DNA of 64,000 nucleotides, taken from contig NZ_JBHSYO010000005.1 in NCBI RefSeq assembly GCF_042662685.1, positions 124,001-188,000 on the forward strand, written 5' to 3'. The notes below the pieces were generated by a model, which was not told the origin of the DNA, searched no databases, and saw only the letters and a program-made list of their open reading frames with translations. This document shows, in pieces, positions 51,820 through 60,964 of this stretch (the first letter of the stretch is position 1; each line of letters begins with the position of its first letter). Origin of the DNA: Pseudobowmanella zhangzhouensis (GTDB lineage Bacteria; Pseudomonadota; Gammaproteobacteria; Enterobacterales; Alteromonadaceae). The translations under genes and the position numbers were made by a program.

Positions 51820-52257
51820 ATGGCATTTTTCCGCACAATTTTACTCTCGCTGGGTCTGTTTCTGGTTGGCTGTGAAGCCGAGGAAAAAGTCTTGTTCGAT
51901 GAAACACCCGAAGCAGCAGCAATGAATTTCTTCAATGCGATCTACAACACCCGGGATCTGAACACCGCATTTAAACTCAGTACGCCACGCATGCAGCGTC
52001 TGCTGGAGTCCTATGCGGCGATCAATAACGTGCAGCGCCACGTCATTAACCTGATGTATGACGATGTCACCCTAACGCTGGATACTGGTAACGTACGCAT
52101 GCGCACTCAATATGCTGACCATATGCGTATTACCGTGATTTTATCTGGCATGTATGACGGGGATAAAATTGATGAAGTCCGCCGGGTGCATCTGGTCAAT
52201 GACCGTAATCACTGGAAAGTCGATAAGATCGACACCGACGGACTGTTAGGCTGGTAG
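51820..52257 (+). CDS. Small lipoprotein of unknown function
   Basis: 145 residues from ATG 51820 (the frame is open 45 codons earlier, but this ATG begins MAFFRTILLSLGLFLVGC with lipobox Cys18). The mature part (ETPEAAAMNFFNAIYNTRDL..., RVHLVNDRNHWKVDKID) resembles NTF2/SnoaL-like small alpha-beta folds. No catalytic motif stands out. Convergent with ggt. Confidence 0.72.
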   Translation: MAFFRTILLSLGLFLVGCEAEEKVLFDETPEAAAMNFFNAIYNTRDLNTAFKLSTPRMQRLLESYAAINNVQRHVINLMYDDVTLTLDTGNVRMRTQYADHMRITVILSGMYDGDKIDEVRRVHLVNDRNHWKVDKIDTDGLLGW

Positions 52258-52261
52258 CACG

Positions 52262-53998
52262 TTATTCGGTGCGGGTTACCACCGCCCCTTCGCGGCGCGG
52301 ATCCGCGCCTCCCACCAGTTTATTACTGAATACTTCTATTCCGTGCAGACCACTGTTGAGATCGCGGATCACCACCCTGTGCCCCATCTTCTCGAGCGCC
52401 GGCTTCAACGCCTCCAGACGGGTGCCCGCTTCCAACTCGGTATAGCGATTCACGTTGGTATAATGGGGCAGATTAATCGCTTGTTGCACATCCAGTTTCC
52501 AATCCAGTACACCAATAAGTGCCTGCGCCACATAGTTAATAATACGTGAGCCACCCGGCGAGCCGATAACCAGAATTAACTTACCCTTTTCATCAAACAC
52601 CATAAACGGCGACATAGAACTGCGCGGACGTTTGCCCGGTTCAATCCGGTTAAGCACCCAGCGATCGCCCTGCTTGGGATTGGTAGAAAAATCTGTCATC
52701 TGGTTATTCAACAGGAAGCCATTCACCATCAAGCCTGAGCCAAAACCGGCTTCGATAGTGGTGGTCATCGACACCGCGTTGCCCTCACTGTCGACAATGG
52801 ACATATGGCTGGTATTAGGGCGTTCAATGGCGTCATCGCCACCCATCAGGTAACCGGGATAAGGCATTCCAGGCCGGGCCGGCCCCATATCTTTGCGCGA
52901 ATTAATTCTCTCACCGCGGGAATGGGTATAGGTGGGGCTAATCAGCACGCCGTAAGGCAAACGGGTAAAATCGCTATCTGCCATATACATGTCGCGGTCA
53001 GCAAACGCCAGACGAGAAGCCTGAGTAAACAGATGCACTGCTTCCAGGCTATCCGGGGCGAGCTTTTCCATGCCTTTGTCTTCCAGCATCAGCAGCATCT
53101 GCATCACGGTTAAACCACCGGAACTCGGCGGCCCCATACTACACAGGCGGTAAACCTTGTATGCAGTGCACACTGGCTCACGCTCTTTAGCTCGATAGGT
53201 CGCTAAATCTTCGGCGCTGAGCTTACCCGGATTAATGGAGGAATTCTGTACCGCATTAACAATATGCTCGGCCAACGGGCCTTTGTAGAAATAATCTGCC
53301 CCCTGACTGCCAATGGCCAGCAATGTTTTGGCTAATGGCTCGTTAATCAGTTTAGTGCCTTGTTCCAACGGCTTACCAAACGGATAGAAATAATAACGCG
53401 CCGGCGCCAGTGTTTTCAGGCCCGGATGAATTTCCTGTTCGAGCAATTTGGCCAGACGCGGCGACACTTCAAAGCCTAATTCTGCTAAACGAGCCGCATC
53501 GAAGAACAAATCCGCCCACGGCAATTTGCCGAATTTACTATGCCCCAGTTCAAGGGCGCGCAAGACACCCGGTGTGCCCACCGCTCGGCCACCCTGCACA
53601 GCATCCTGCCACGGCGCAGGACGTCCTTGCGCATCTAAGAACAGATTGGCATTCACTGCATTCGGGGCAGTCTCTCGGCCATCAAAGGTATGGAGTTTTT
53701 TGATTTTGTTATCCCAATACAAAATAAACGCACCACCACCAATACCCGAGCTTTGTGGCTCTACCAACGTCAGGGTGGCTTGCATCGCGATCGCGGCATC
53801 CATAGCGGAGCCGCCACGCTGCAGAATATTCTTGCCGATAAACGCCGCATGAGGATTAGCCACAGAGATCATGTAATCCTGACCGGTCAACGCCGTGCGA
53901 TGCTGAAACCCGGTCGCCGCTTCCGGTGCCGGATCGTCTTTTTGCTGTGCCAGTGCCGGTAATGTCAGGCCAAGCAGTAGCAATGCGAATACGCGCAT
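52262..53998 (-). CDS. ggt: Gamma-glutamyltransferase
   Basis: 578 residues from the ATG at 53998; a TTG two codons upstream is badly spaced from the ribosome site. Signal peptide (MRVFALLLLGLTLPALAQ) and the Ntn-hydrolase fold with the self-cleavage/catalytic Thr of PNTSHMSIVDSEG, LEPQSSGIGGGAFIL and RPRSSMSPFM. The periplasmic enzyme cleaves glutathione. Downstream of an enoyl-CoA hydratase gene (12-bp gap), transcribed together. Confidence 0.95.
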   Translation of the reverse strand: MRVFALLLLGLTLPALAQQKDDPAPEAATGFQHRTALTGQDYMISVANPHAAFIGKNILQRGGSAMDAAIAMQATLTLVEPQSSGIGGGAFILYWDNKIKKLHTFDGRETAPNAVNANLFLDAQGRPAPWQDAVQGGRAVGTPGVLRALELGHSKFGKLPWADLFFDAARLAELGFEVSPRLAKLLEQEIHPGLKTLAPARYYFYPFGKPLEQGTKLINEPLAKTLLAIGSQGADYFYKGPLAEHIVNAVQNSSINPGKLSAEDLATYRAKEREPVCTAYKVYRLCSMGPPSSGGLTVMQMLLMLEDKGMEKLAPDSLEAVHLFTQASRLAFADRDMYMADSDFTRLPYGVLISPTYTHSRGERINSRKDMGPARPGMPYPGYLMGGDDAIERPNTSHMSIVDSEGNAVSMTTTIEAGFGSGLMVNGFLLNNQMTDFSTNPKQGDRWVLNRIEPGKRPRSSMSPFMVFDEKGKLILVIGSPGGSRIINYVAQALIGVLDWKLDVQQAINLPHYTNVNRYTELEAGTRLEALKPALEKMGHRVVIRDLNSGLHGIEVFSNKLVGGADPRREGAVVTRTE

Positions 53999-54010
53999 AG
54001 TCAAAAACTC

Positions 54011-54775
54011 CTAATTGAAACGGGCTGGGTCGGGACGACGTTTTTCTAAAAATGCCGCAAAGGCTTCTTTGGCTGCTTCTGATTGCAATTGTTCAAAAAA
54101 CACGTCCAGTTCGGCATCCATATGCTCTGCAACGGCATCGATATCCGGTTTCATCAGTGCTTTGGTTTGCATCAATGCCTGGCGAGGTTTACTGGCTAAT
54201 TTGTGCAGCAGTTTATCGACCTCTGCCTGCAGCGAATCTGACGGCAGGACTTGGGAAATAATGCCATTTTCATGAGCTTCCGCAGCGCCAAATGGCTCGC
54301 CCAACATTAACCATTGTGCCGCTTTACGGTGTCCGGCAACGGCTGGCAGTAGCAGACTTGATGCATATTCCGGCACCAGCGCCAGATTCACAAACGGCAA
54401 TAAAAACTGAGCATTTTCAGCCGCATAAACAAAATCACAATGCAGCAATAAGGTCGTGCCAATGCCGATCGCCAGACCTTCTACCTTCGCCACCACGGGC
54501 TTGGGACAAAACATCAGGGTGCGCATAAAACCGACGGTTGAGGCCAGCGAGGTGTTTTTCTGTAAATTGGCAAAATCGACTAAATCATTCCCTGCGGTGA
54601 AATCCGCCGAGGCACTCTGTAAGCAAATCACCTTGATACTATCGTCATCGATAGCTTGTATTAACGCGTCATCCAGCGCCTGATACATCGCCTGATTTAA
54701 GGAGTTTTTCTTTTCAGGCCGATTGAGAGAGATGCGTGCGATGGCATCCTGAAATTGGGTGATCACCAGCGACAT
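54011..54775 (-). CDS. Enoyl-CoA hydratase/isomerase family protein
   Basis: 254 residues with the crotonase fold. SLVITQFQDAIARISLNRPEKKNSLNQ at the N-terminus, oxyanion-hole loop SADFTAGNDLVDF, and KVEGLAIGIGTTLLLHCDF. The usual acid residues of true hydratases (Glu144/Glu164) are not obvious at their places, so isomerase or other crotonase activity is possible. First gene of an operon with ggt. Confidence 0.88.
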   Translation of the reverse strand: MSLVITQFQDAIARISLNRPEKKNSLNQAMYQALDDALIQAIDDDSIKVICLQSASADFTAGNDLVDFANLQKNTSLASTVGFMRTLMFCPKPVVAKVEGLAIGIGTTLLLHCDFVYAAENAQFLLPFVNLALVPEYASSLLLPAVAGHRKAAQWLMLGEPFGAAEAHENGIISQVLPSDSLQAEVDKLLHKLASKPRQALMQTKALMKPDIDAVAEHMDAELDVFFEQLQSEAAKEAFAAFLEKRRPDPARFN

Positions 54776-54857
54776 GGCTTACCTTTGCTTTGTCTTCATA
54801 AACTGTCCACGTATGATACTGTAAATTATCCACTTTTGTTGTGCAGTCTGTCGTCAA

Positions 54858-55445
54858 ATGTCGAGTTTCATTGAATATCCACGCCACTTTATTGCCCCTG
54901 CTCTGCTATTACTGCTTTGTGTTGTTGCCGCATTGTTACCTAGCAACTGGCAGACGGCGTTTATATTTCAGCGTGAATTTGCCGGCAGTGAGCCCTGGCG
55001 TCTGCTGAGTGCCAATTTTCTGCATACCAATACTATGCATTTATTACTCAACGGCGCCGGGCTGGCGATGCTGACGTTGTTATTCCAGCGCGACTTTAGT
55101 CCAACGCGTTTTTTACTGTTACTGCTGACATCCGGGCTAACCTGCACCTTGGGGATCTGGGCGTTTTCACCCCACATTGATTGGTACGTGGGGTTATCCG
55201 GGGCGCTGCATGGCGTGTTTATCGGTGGGGCCATACTGGATATTCGCCGCCGCCTGCTCAGTGGCTGGCTGTTACTCATTGGCGTTGTGGCCAAGATTGG
55301 CTGGGAGCAACTGCACGGCGCTGAACAATTTCTCGCCCAACTAATCGAAGCAAACGTGGCTACCGATGCACATTTATATGGGGCATTCGGAGGTTTACTT
55401 GTTTGCTTGTGGCAAATAAAAAACCCCGCCGAGGCGGGGTCCTAA
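54858..55445 (+). CDS. rrtA: Rhombosortase (rhomboid-family GlyGly-CTERM processing protease)
   Basis: 195 residues, six membrane segments. Motifs HTNTMHLLLNGAGL, the catalytic Ser114 in GLSGALHGVF and His172 in DAHLYGAFGG fit the RrtA subfamily, which cleaves GlyGly-CTERM tails of secreted proteins. No protein ending in a GlyGly-CTERM tail was seen in the window. Its last codons lie within the terminator hairpin of the convergent S9 peptidase gene. Confidence 0.85.
   Translation: MSSFIEYPRHFIAPALLLLLCVVAALLPSNWQTAFIFQREFAGSEPWRLLSANFLHTNTMHLLLNGAGLAMLTLLFQRDFSPTRFLLLLLTSGLTCTLGIWAFSPHIDWYVGLSGALHGVFIGGAILDIRRRLLSGWLLLIGVVAKIGWEQLHGAEQFLAQLIEANVATDAHLYGAFGGLLVCLWQIKNPAEAGS
55418..55440 (-). 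terminator. Terminator of the S9 peptidase gene inside rrtA end
   Basis: ACCCCGCC/GGCGGGGT (55423-55440), loop GA, with an A run on the plus strand that is T on the minus strand. It overlaps the last eight codons of the rhombosortase gene. Confidence 0.8.
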
Positions 55446-55446
55446 C

Positions 55447-57930
55447 TTACAGATTTTGTTCAAATAATTTGTAGATACGGCGGTATTCATCCAGCCACGA
55501 CGATGGCTCAACAAAACCATGGCTTTCGACTGGGAAAATCGCCGTCTCAAAATCCTTTTTCTCCAGTTCAATCAAACGCTGGACTAAACGTACCGAGTCC
55601 TGGAAAAACACATTGTTATCCACCATCGGCGAGTTGATCAGCAGCGGTTTCTGCAGCCCTTCCGCAAAATAAATCGGCGAGCTACGCTCATAAGCAATCG
55701 GGTCAACATCCGGCGTATTGAGAATATTCGCGGTATAACCGGTGTTATAGTGAGCCCAGTCGGATACCGGACGCAACGCAGCGCCGGCCTGGAATAAATC
55801 CGGCGCAGTAAACAACGCCATGAAGGTCATAAAGCCGCCATAACTGCCGCCATAGGTACCAATACGCTGACGATCCACATTTGCGTTCTTCACCAGCCAG
55901 TTGACGCCATCACGTAAATCTTCAATTTCCGGTTTGCCCATATGTCGATAAATCGCAGTGCGCCAGTCACGGCCGTAACCCTCGGATGCCCGGTAATCCA
56001 TATCCATTACCACATAGCCCTGCTGCACCAGCATGCTGTGGAACATAAACTCACGGAAATAGCCTGACCAGCCTAAGTGTGAGTTCTGTAAATAACCGGC
56101 ACCATGACTAAATACCACAGCTTTACGCGCCTGCCCTTGTTGATAGTCCGCAGGCAGATACACGCGAGAGTAAATAGGCGCACTGCCATGGCTGGACGGC
56201 ACTGGCACGATTTCTGGTGCCGTCCACGGCATGGCCAGAAATGCCTCGCTGACGGTATGGGTCAGACGTGTCACTTCACTGTTAGGCACTACCTCTTGCA
56301 CGTATAACTCAGGTGGCAGCGTCGTTTTGGAATGGGTCAGCAATAATTTTTGTTCATCCGGACTCAGACGATAATCCGTCATGCCATTTAACTGGGTCAG
56401 TTGCTCAATTTCTTTGCTTTGCAGGTTAACCCGATAAATTTCGTAAATGCCCGGATGTGGGCGGTTTGCCTGGAAGTAGATATAGCCATCATCCTGAGTC
56501 AGGGTGAGGTTATCCACCTCAAATGCACCGCGTGTCAGCGCCTCGGCTTTTTGTCCGGGCTTTTGCAGATACAAATGGGAGTAGCCGGATTTTTCAGACA
56601 GGTAAAACAGCGTGGCCGAATTATTCAACCAGCCAAAGCTGTTATAGCGATAGTTGACCCAGGCATCATCATGCAAACGTTCCTGAGTTTTTAATCCTGC
56701 ATTGGCCAAATCAACGGTCACCAGCCAGCGATCTTTGTTATCCCAGGCCTCCAGCATGATCGCCACGTTGTCGCCCTGCTGTTGCCATTGAATGGCGCTG
56801 CCATCCCAATACCAGTCTTCCATCAGGCCAATTGCGCGGGGTAAACGATTGGGGGTATAGGTTTCACCTTTTGCTTTAGCGTTTTCTGTTTTGACAGCGG
56901 CCAGCACATCCTCGTTGTAGCCTGGTAAGCTGGTATAACTGAGGGGACGGACACTGCCCTCCTGAATATTTACCAACCACAGATCCTGATTCACCGGCTT
57001 GGCATCGGCGACACGAGCGCGGACTTTCTCAGCCTTAATCCGACCATCTTCTTTAATGTAGTTGGGCATGATATCGCCATCTTCACGCCAGCTTTGTGGC
57101 TCTTGAGTGGCGATAATCGCAAATTTCGCGTTGGGTGAGAGGGAAACAGTTACCAACTCATGACCTTTTTTAAGATATACAGGCTCAGGTGTCATGGTTG
57201 GGTTAGCGCGTTGCAACGCCTGCTGGGCATCAAATTTTGCTTGTTTGGCGGCACGGCGTTCGGCCATTACGCGAATCAAACGCAGTTGCTGCTCGGCAAT
57301 ATAATCTTTCGGTGCGTCAACTGCCTCTGGCTTATCAGCAAACGACCAACTCAATAATTGACTGGTCACGCCACTTTGAATGTCCATCGCGACTAATGCA
57401 TCACCCTGCTGAAAAGCCAGACGCCCATCGTTGAGGAACTGTAATTTTGCGATTTCCAGCGTACCGCGACTGAGCTGACGCAAAGAACCGCTACGCTTAT
57501 CCAGCAGGAATAAATTGCCTTCAAATTGCCACGCCTGATATTGACCATCAACACTGGTCACACGACTTTTCACCGCCGTGTGCATCTTATCCAATGGCAC
57601 CAGTTGGCCATTATCATTGTCACTTAAGGCCCGAATATACAAATCGTTGAGTTTTGCGCCCTCACGCTTACGCTCGAACAGCACATGTTGACTGTCACTG
57701 GACCAATAGGCATTTTCCGGCTGACGGCCTAACCAGTCAGGATCAGCCATAATCTGTTCCAGCGTAATCGTGCCGGTGGCTAATGGGTTCTGAACCGGCG
57801 TCTGCAGCGTTTGGGCTACCACCGGGGTATTTACCGGTGTCTGCCCAGCGGTGCTCACTGATGTTGCGTTACACGCCAATAACGACGTGCAAATCACTGA
57901 TACCAATAAACTTTTTGTATATTTATGCAT
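55447..57930 (-). CDS. S9-family serine peptidase (prolyl oligopeptidase/DPP4-like), lipoprotein or exported
   Basis: 827 residues. An N-terminal lipoprotein-like signal (VSVICTSLLACNATSV, Cys19), a seven/eight-bladed beta-propeller domain (about 60-560), and an alpha/beta-hydrolase domain with the catalytic Ser in GTYGGSYGGFM, Asp in SPMVDNNVF and His in ESHGFVEP. S9 exopeptidases of this type release dipeptides from peptides. Exported by the signal peptide; preceded by a 124-bp gap and divergent from a glutathione peroxidase. Confidence 0.92.
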   Translation of the reverse strand: MHKYTKSLLVSVICTSLLACNATSVSTAGQTPVNTPVVAQTLQTPVQNPLATGTITLEQIMADPDWLGRQPENAYWSSDSQHVLFERKREGAKLNDLYIRALSDNDNGQLVPLDKMHTAVKSRVTSVDGQYQAWQFEGNLFLLDKRSGSLRQLSRGTLEIAKLQFLNDGRLAFQQGDALVAMDIQSGVTSQLLSWSFADKPEAVDAPKDYIAEQQLRLIRVMAERRAAKQAKFDAQQALQRANPTMTPEPVYLKKGHELVTVSLSPNAKFAIIATQEPQSWREDGDIMPNYIKEDGRIKAEKVRARVADAKPVNQDLWLVNIQEGSVRPLSYTSLPGYNEDVLAAVKTENAKAKGETYTPNRLPRAIGLMEDWYWDGSAIQWQQQGDNVAIMLEAWDNKDRWLVTVDLANAGLKTQERLHDDAWVNYRYNSFGWLNNSATLFYLSEKSGYSHLYLQKPGQKAEALTRGAFEVDNLTLTQDDGYIYFQANRPHPGIYEIYRVNLQSKEIEQLTQLNGMTDYRLSPDEQKLLLTHSKTTLPPELYVQEVVPNSEVTRLTHTVSEAFLAMPWTAPEIVPVPSSHGSAPIYSRVYLPADYQQGQARKAVVFSHGAGYLQNSHLGWSGYFREFMFHSMLVQQGYVVMDMDYRASEGYGRDWRTAIYRHMGKPEIEDLRDGVNWLVKNANVDRQRIGTYGGSYGGFMTFMALFTAPDLFQAGAALRPVSDWAHYNTGYTANILNTPDVDPIAYERSSPIYFAEGLQKPLLINSPMVDNNVFFQDSVRLVQRLIELEKKDFETAIFPVESHGFVEPSSWLDEYRRIYKLFEQNL

Positions 57931-58054
57931 ATTATTATCACAACCTACGAATCTTCAGGCAGTATTATTCGTGGAATAGCCAGCAATGGCAAACCCTGTG
58001 ATCGCAGTGCATGATTGCGCCGTACCACACAGCCAACATACCAAGGAGCCTGTA

Positions 58055-58591
58055 ATGAAAAAAGCCATCCTGATCGGCGCACTCGTTAGTTTCAATGTGT
58101 TTGCGGCCAATACCTGCCCGGACGTGCTGAAGTTCGTCAAACGCAAACTCAATTCTCAGGAAACGGTTAACCTGTGTAATGAGTACGCAGGAAAGCCACT
58201 GCTAATCGTCAACACTGCCAGCTACTGTGGATTTACCCCACAATTTAAAGGGCTGGAAGCCTTGTATGCAGATTATAAAGACCGTGGTCTGGTGGTATTG
58301 GGGTTCCCCTCCCATGATTTTAATCAGGAAGACAAAGACGAGGGTAAAACCGCTGAATTGTGTGAACTGACCTACGGCGTGCAGTTCCCAATGTTCGAGC
58401 CTATTCATGTTAAAGGTGACGAAGCCGACCCGCTGTATCGAAAACTGGCCAAAGCCACCGGCGAATGGCCCAGCTGGAACTTCAATAAATATCTAATCGA
58501 TAAGCAGGGCAACGTGGTCAAACACTATGGTAGCCGGGTAAAACCCCAAAGCAAAGAGATGCTCGCCGATATCGAGAAAGTCCTGAATTAA
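58055..58591 (+). CDS. Glutathione peroxidase family protein, exported
   Basis: 178 residues from ATG 58055 with AAGGAG upstream; the frame is open earlier from 57986 but unsupported. Signal peptide (MKKAILIGALVSFNVFAA), catalytic Cys58 in NTASYCGFTPQF, and FPSHDFNQE and WNFNKYLID motifs. It is a cysteine-dependent, thioredoxin- or glutathione-linked peroxidase like BtuE but periplasmic. Terminator follows. Confidence 0.92.
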   Translation: MKKAILIGALVSFNVFAANTCPDVLKFVKRKLNSQETVNLCNEYAGKPLLIVNTASYCGFTPQFKGLEALYADYKDRGLVVLGFPSHDFNQEDKDEGKTAELCELTYGVQFPMFEPIHVKGDEADPLYRKLAKATGEWPSWNFNKYLIDKQGNVVKHYGSRVKPQSKEMLADIEKVLN

Positions 58592-58617
58592 AAAAGGCGC
58601 CGTGTGGCGCCTTTTCT
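58592..58617 (+). terminator. Terminator after glutathione peroxidase
   Basis: Stem AAAGGCGCC/GGCGCCTTT (58593-58614), loop GTGT, with a short T tail. Confidence 0.75.
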
Positions 58618-58620
58618 TTG

Positions 58621-58844
58621 AGAATTACTACCTGACCGAAACCTTTTCGTTATAGATAAACTGTTAAACAGCAACATGTTACAAGTGTGAGATAGAATCC
58701 TAATCTGACTGACAACCGCATGCCGTCCTCCTTCCTGTGTGATCTTGGCGTATGCGCGGAAGATCAAGAGTAGTCGGTATTTTCAGTAATGCTGTCTTAA
58801 AACGGCCTTAAAATTCAGAGATTCATGTAAGACTTTGATTTCCC
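58621..58844. other. Intergenic stretch with no recognised feature
   Basis: Between the peroxidase terminator and the hairpin at 58845. I find no open frame with a ribosome site, no repeat found elsewhere in the window, and no clear promoter. A 6-bp GATCTT/AAGATC inverted repeat near 58741-58765 is too short to mean much. Confidence 0.5.
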
Positions 58845-58876
58845 TAAAAAACAAAACCCCGCCACAAGGGCGGGGA
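58845..58876 (-). terminator. Terminator downstream of acyltransferase gene
   Basis: Stem CCCCGCC/GGCGGGG (58857-58875) followed on the minus strand by T-rich sequence; 113 bp past the stop codon of the acyltransferase gene, which is the only candidate it could serve. Confidence 0.65.
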
Positions 58877-58988
58877 AAATTCACTCAACTTGGAACACAC
58901 ATTGCTGCAACAATCTCAATAACTCGTTGCATAAGATTAGGCTGGCATTTGCTGATAAAGTTCAGCGGTTTTATAAAAAGTTTTGTGG

Positions 58989-59585
58989 TCAGGCCAGTTC
59001 CGGATGTTTCGCGCTAACCTGTCCAAAATACTCCCGCACTCGCTGCATTTCCTGCTCAGTATTTTCGCTCACTTCCAGCAGAGGCCCAAACACCAGCGCT
59101 TTACGCTTATAATCCAGTCCTACTAACAGCACAGGCACATTGGCTCGATGGGCGATATGTAAAAAGCCACTTTTCCAATTGACTACCTTACTGCGCGTCC
59201 CTTCAGGGGCTAATGCCAATAACAGCGACTCCCGCTGGGCAAACTGTGCAACCATCTGCTCCACCAGGCCATGGGCTTTATCACGAAACACCGGGATACC
59301 GCCAATCGCCAGTAAAAAACCTTTAATCGGCCAAACGAAAATACTGTGTTTGCCAAGAAAATTTAATTTAAGGCGCAAAGCCAGCATGGCAAACACAGCG
59401 ATAAAGAAATCCCAGTTTGATGTATGTGGTGCCACAGCGAGCACCATCTTGCGATGGGCAGGAAACTCGCCCTCTGTGCGCCAACCGAGTATGGACAAAC
59501 CCTGCCGCCCGATCCAGGCAGTAAAGCGGTTACCCATGCGGGGCGTTTGTGCAGGAATATCAATTAATTGTTGTTGTGAGGCCAT
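58989..59585 (-). CDS. 1-acyl-sn-glycerol-3-phosphate acyltransferase-like protein
   Basis: 198 residues from the ATG at 59585. PlsC-family motifs: VAPHTSNWDFFIAVF (block I, H-x-S-x-x-D in place of HxxxxD), GGIPVFRD (block II) and LALAPEGTRSKV (block III). It would acylate lysophosphatidate or a related lipid at the inner membrane. The sequence belongs to the 'lysophospholipid acyltransferase' group that often lacks a defined substrate. Single gene, divergent from the aminotransferase gene. Confidence 0.9.
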   Translation of the reverse strand: MASQQQLIDIPAQTPRMGNRFTAWIGRQGLSILGWRTEGEFPAHRKMVLAVAPHTSNWDFFIAVFAMLALRLKLNFLGKHSIFVWPIKGFLLAIGGIPVFRDKAHGLVEQMVAQFAQRESLLLALAPEGTRSKVVNWKSGFLHIAHRANVPVLLVGLDYKRKALVFGPLLEVSENTEQEMQRVREYFGQVSAKHPELA

Positions 59586-59720
59586 TAGGTGCAACCCATT
59601 ATGCTTATTCGGCTATTTTGCGACAATTTACCCCTAATTGCAGTCGTAATTTTCACCGTTACTGGCATAATGTTTGGCCTTTCCAGGGCATTAACACTTA
59701 TCAAATTTTAGGGGTCATCA

Positions 59721-60914
59721 ATGTTTGAAGTTTTAAAACAACTTCCCGCCGATCCAATTCTGGGTCTGTCCGCTGCGTTTAAACAAGATAACAATCCGGA
59801 CAAAATCGATTTGGGCGTTGGTGTGTATAAAGATGAGCAAGGCAAAACGCCAATTTTGCAAGCGGTTCAGCAGGCTCAGGTTATTCTGCAAGGTAAAGAA
59901 GACTCCAAAACCTATATCGCACCGCAAGGCGTGCAGGGTTTTATTGACGGCATGTTAACCCTGTTACTGGGCGAAGCCAGCCCGGTGATTTTGGCCGACC
60001 GCGTAGCCGCGGTGCAGGCGCCAGGTGGCTGTGGTTCGTTGCGTATTCTGGCCGAACTGGTGGCCCGTGCGAATCCTGATACCACCGTTTGGGTCAGCGA
60101 CCCAACGTGGGCGAACCACATTCCGTTGATTGGTGACGCCGGTCTGAAGATTGAAACCTATCCCTATTTCGATAAAGCCAGTGCATCGATCAAATTCGAC
60201 GCCATGGCTGAGTGTCTGCGCACTCAGGTGAAAGCCGGTGACATGGTACTACTGCACGGTTGCTGTCATAACCCAACCGGTGCGGACTTAACTCCTGAGC
60301 AATGGCATGTGATCGCAGATATTGTGGTCGAAAAAGGCATTGTGCCGTTTGTCGATGTGGCTTATCAGGGATTTGGCGACAGTTTAGAACAAGACGCCTT
60401 TGGCCTGCGTTTACTGGCCAGTAAAGTTCCGGAGATGGTGATTGCCGCCTCCTGCTCGAAAAACTTTGGCTTATATCGCGAGCGCGTAGGCTTGGCTGCG
60501 ATTGTTACGCAAAACAGTGCGCAGCGCACCGCGATCCAGACTCAGATTCAAAGTGTCGCACGTGCTATCTACTCTATGCCACCATCTTATGGTGGTGCGT
60601 TGGTGGATATTATCCTCAATGACACCCGACTGAAGCGTCTGTGGGAAACCGAAGTGACCGATATGCGTGAACGCATGAAACAACTGCGCGCCATGCTGGT
60701 TGAAAAACTGGCCGAGAAAGGTGCCAGCAAAGACTTTGGCTTCATTAATCAGCAAAAAGGCATGTTTACTTTCCTGTGTATTAGCCCCGAGCAAGTAGAT
60801 AAACTGGTTAAGCAGCACAGTGTCTATCTGGTTGGCTCAAGCCGCATTAACGTAGCGGGTATCAGCAAAGGTAACGTGGATCGTCTGGCACAGGCGATCG
60901 TTGAAGTCTTATAA
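59721..60914 (+). CDS. Aspartate/aromatic amino acid aminotransferase
   Basis: 397 residues. Start MFEVLKQLPADPILGLSAAFKQD, cofactor motif CCHNPTGADL, and the PLP-binding lysine Lys247 in AASCSKNFGLYRERVG. The family includes AspC and TyrB, which share this length; substrate preference cannot be read here, so I give no symbol. The ribosome site is AGGGG. Convergent with an RND pump gene, sharing a bidirectional terminator. Confidence 0.94.
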   Translation: MFEVLKQLPADPILGLSAAFKQDNNPDKIDLGVGVYKDEQGKTPILQAVQQAQVILQGKEDSKTYIAPQGVQGFIDGMLTLLLGEASPVILADRVAAVQAPGGCGSLRILAELVARANPDTTVWVSDPTWANHIPLIGDAGLKIETYPYFDKASASIKFDAMAECLRTQVKAGDMVLLHGCCHNPTGADLTPEQWHVIADIVVEKGIVPFVDVAYQGFGDSLEQDAFGLRLLASKVPEMVIAASCSKNFGLYRERVGLAAIVTQNSAQRTAIQTQIQSVARAIYSMPPSYGGALVDIILNDTRLKRLWETEVTDMRERMKQLRAMLVEKLAEKGASKDFGFINQQKGMFTFLCISPEQVDKLVKQHSVYLVGSSRINVAGISKGNVDRLAQAIVEVL

Positions 60915-60931
60915 AACTGGTGCTCATCGCA

Positions 60932-60960
60932 TAAAAAAGCCGCTCATAGCGGCTTTTTTA
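60932..60960. terminator. Bidirectional terminator
   Basis: Stem AAAGCCGCT/AGCGGCTTT (60936-60956), loop CAT, with A and T runs, between the aminotransferase and RND pump genes. Confidence 0.85.
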
Positions 60961-60964
60961 TTGC

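Noticed and set aside
58741..58765. GATCTT/AAGATC inverted repeat in the gap before the acyltransferase gene
   Set aside because: Only 6-bp arms with a 13-nt loop and no T run; too weak to call.
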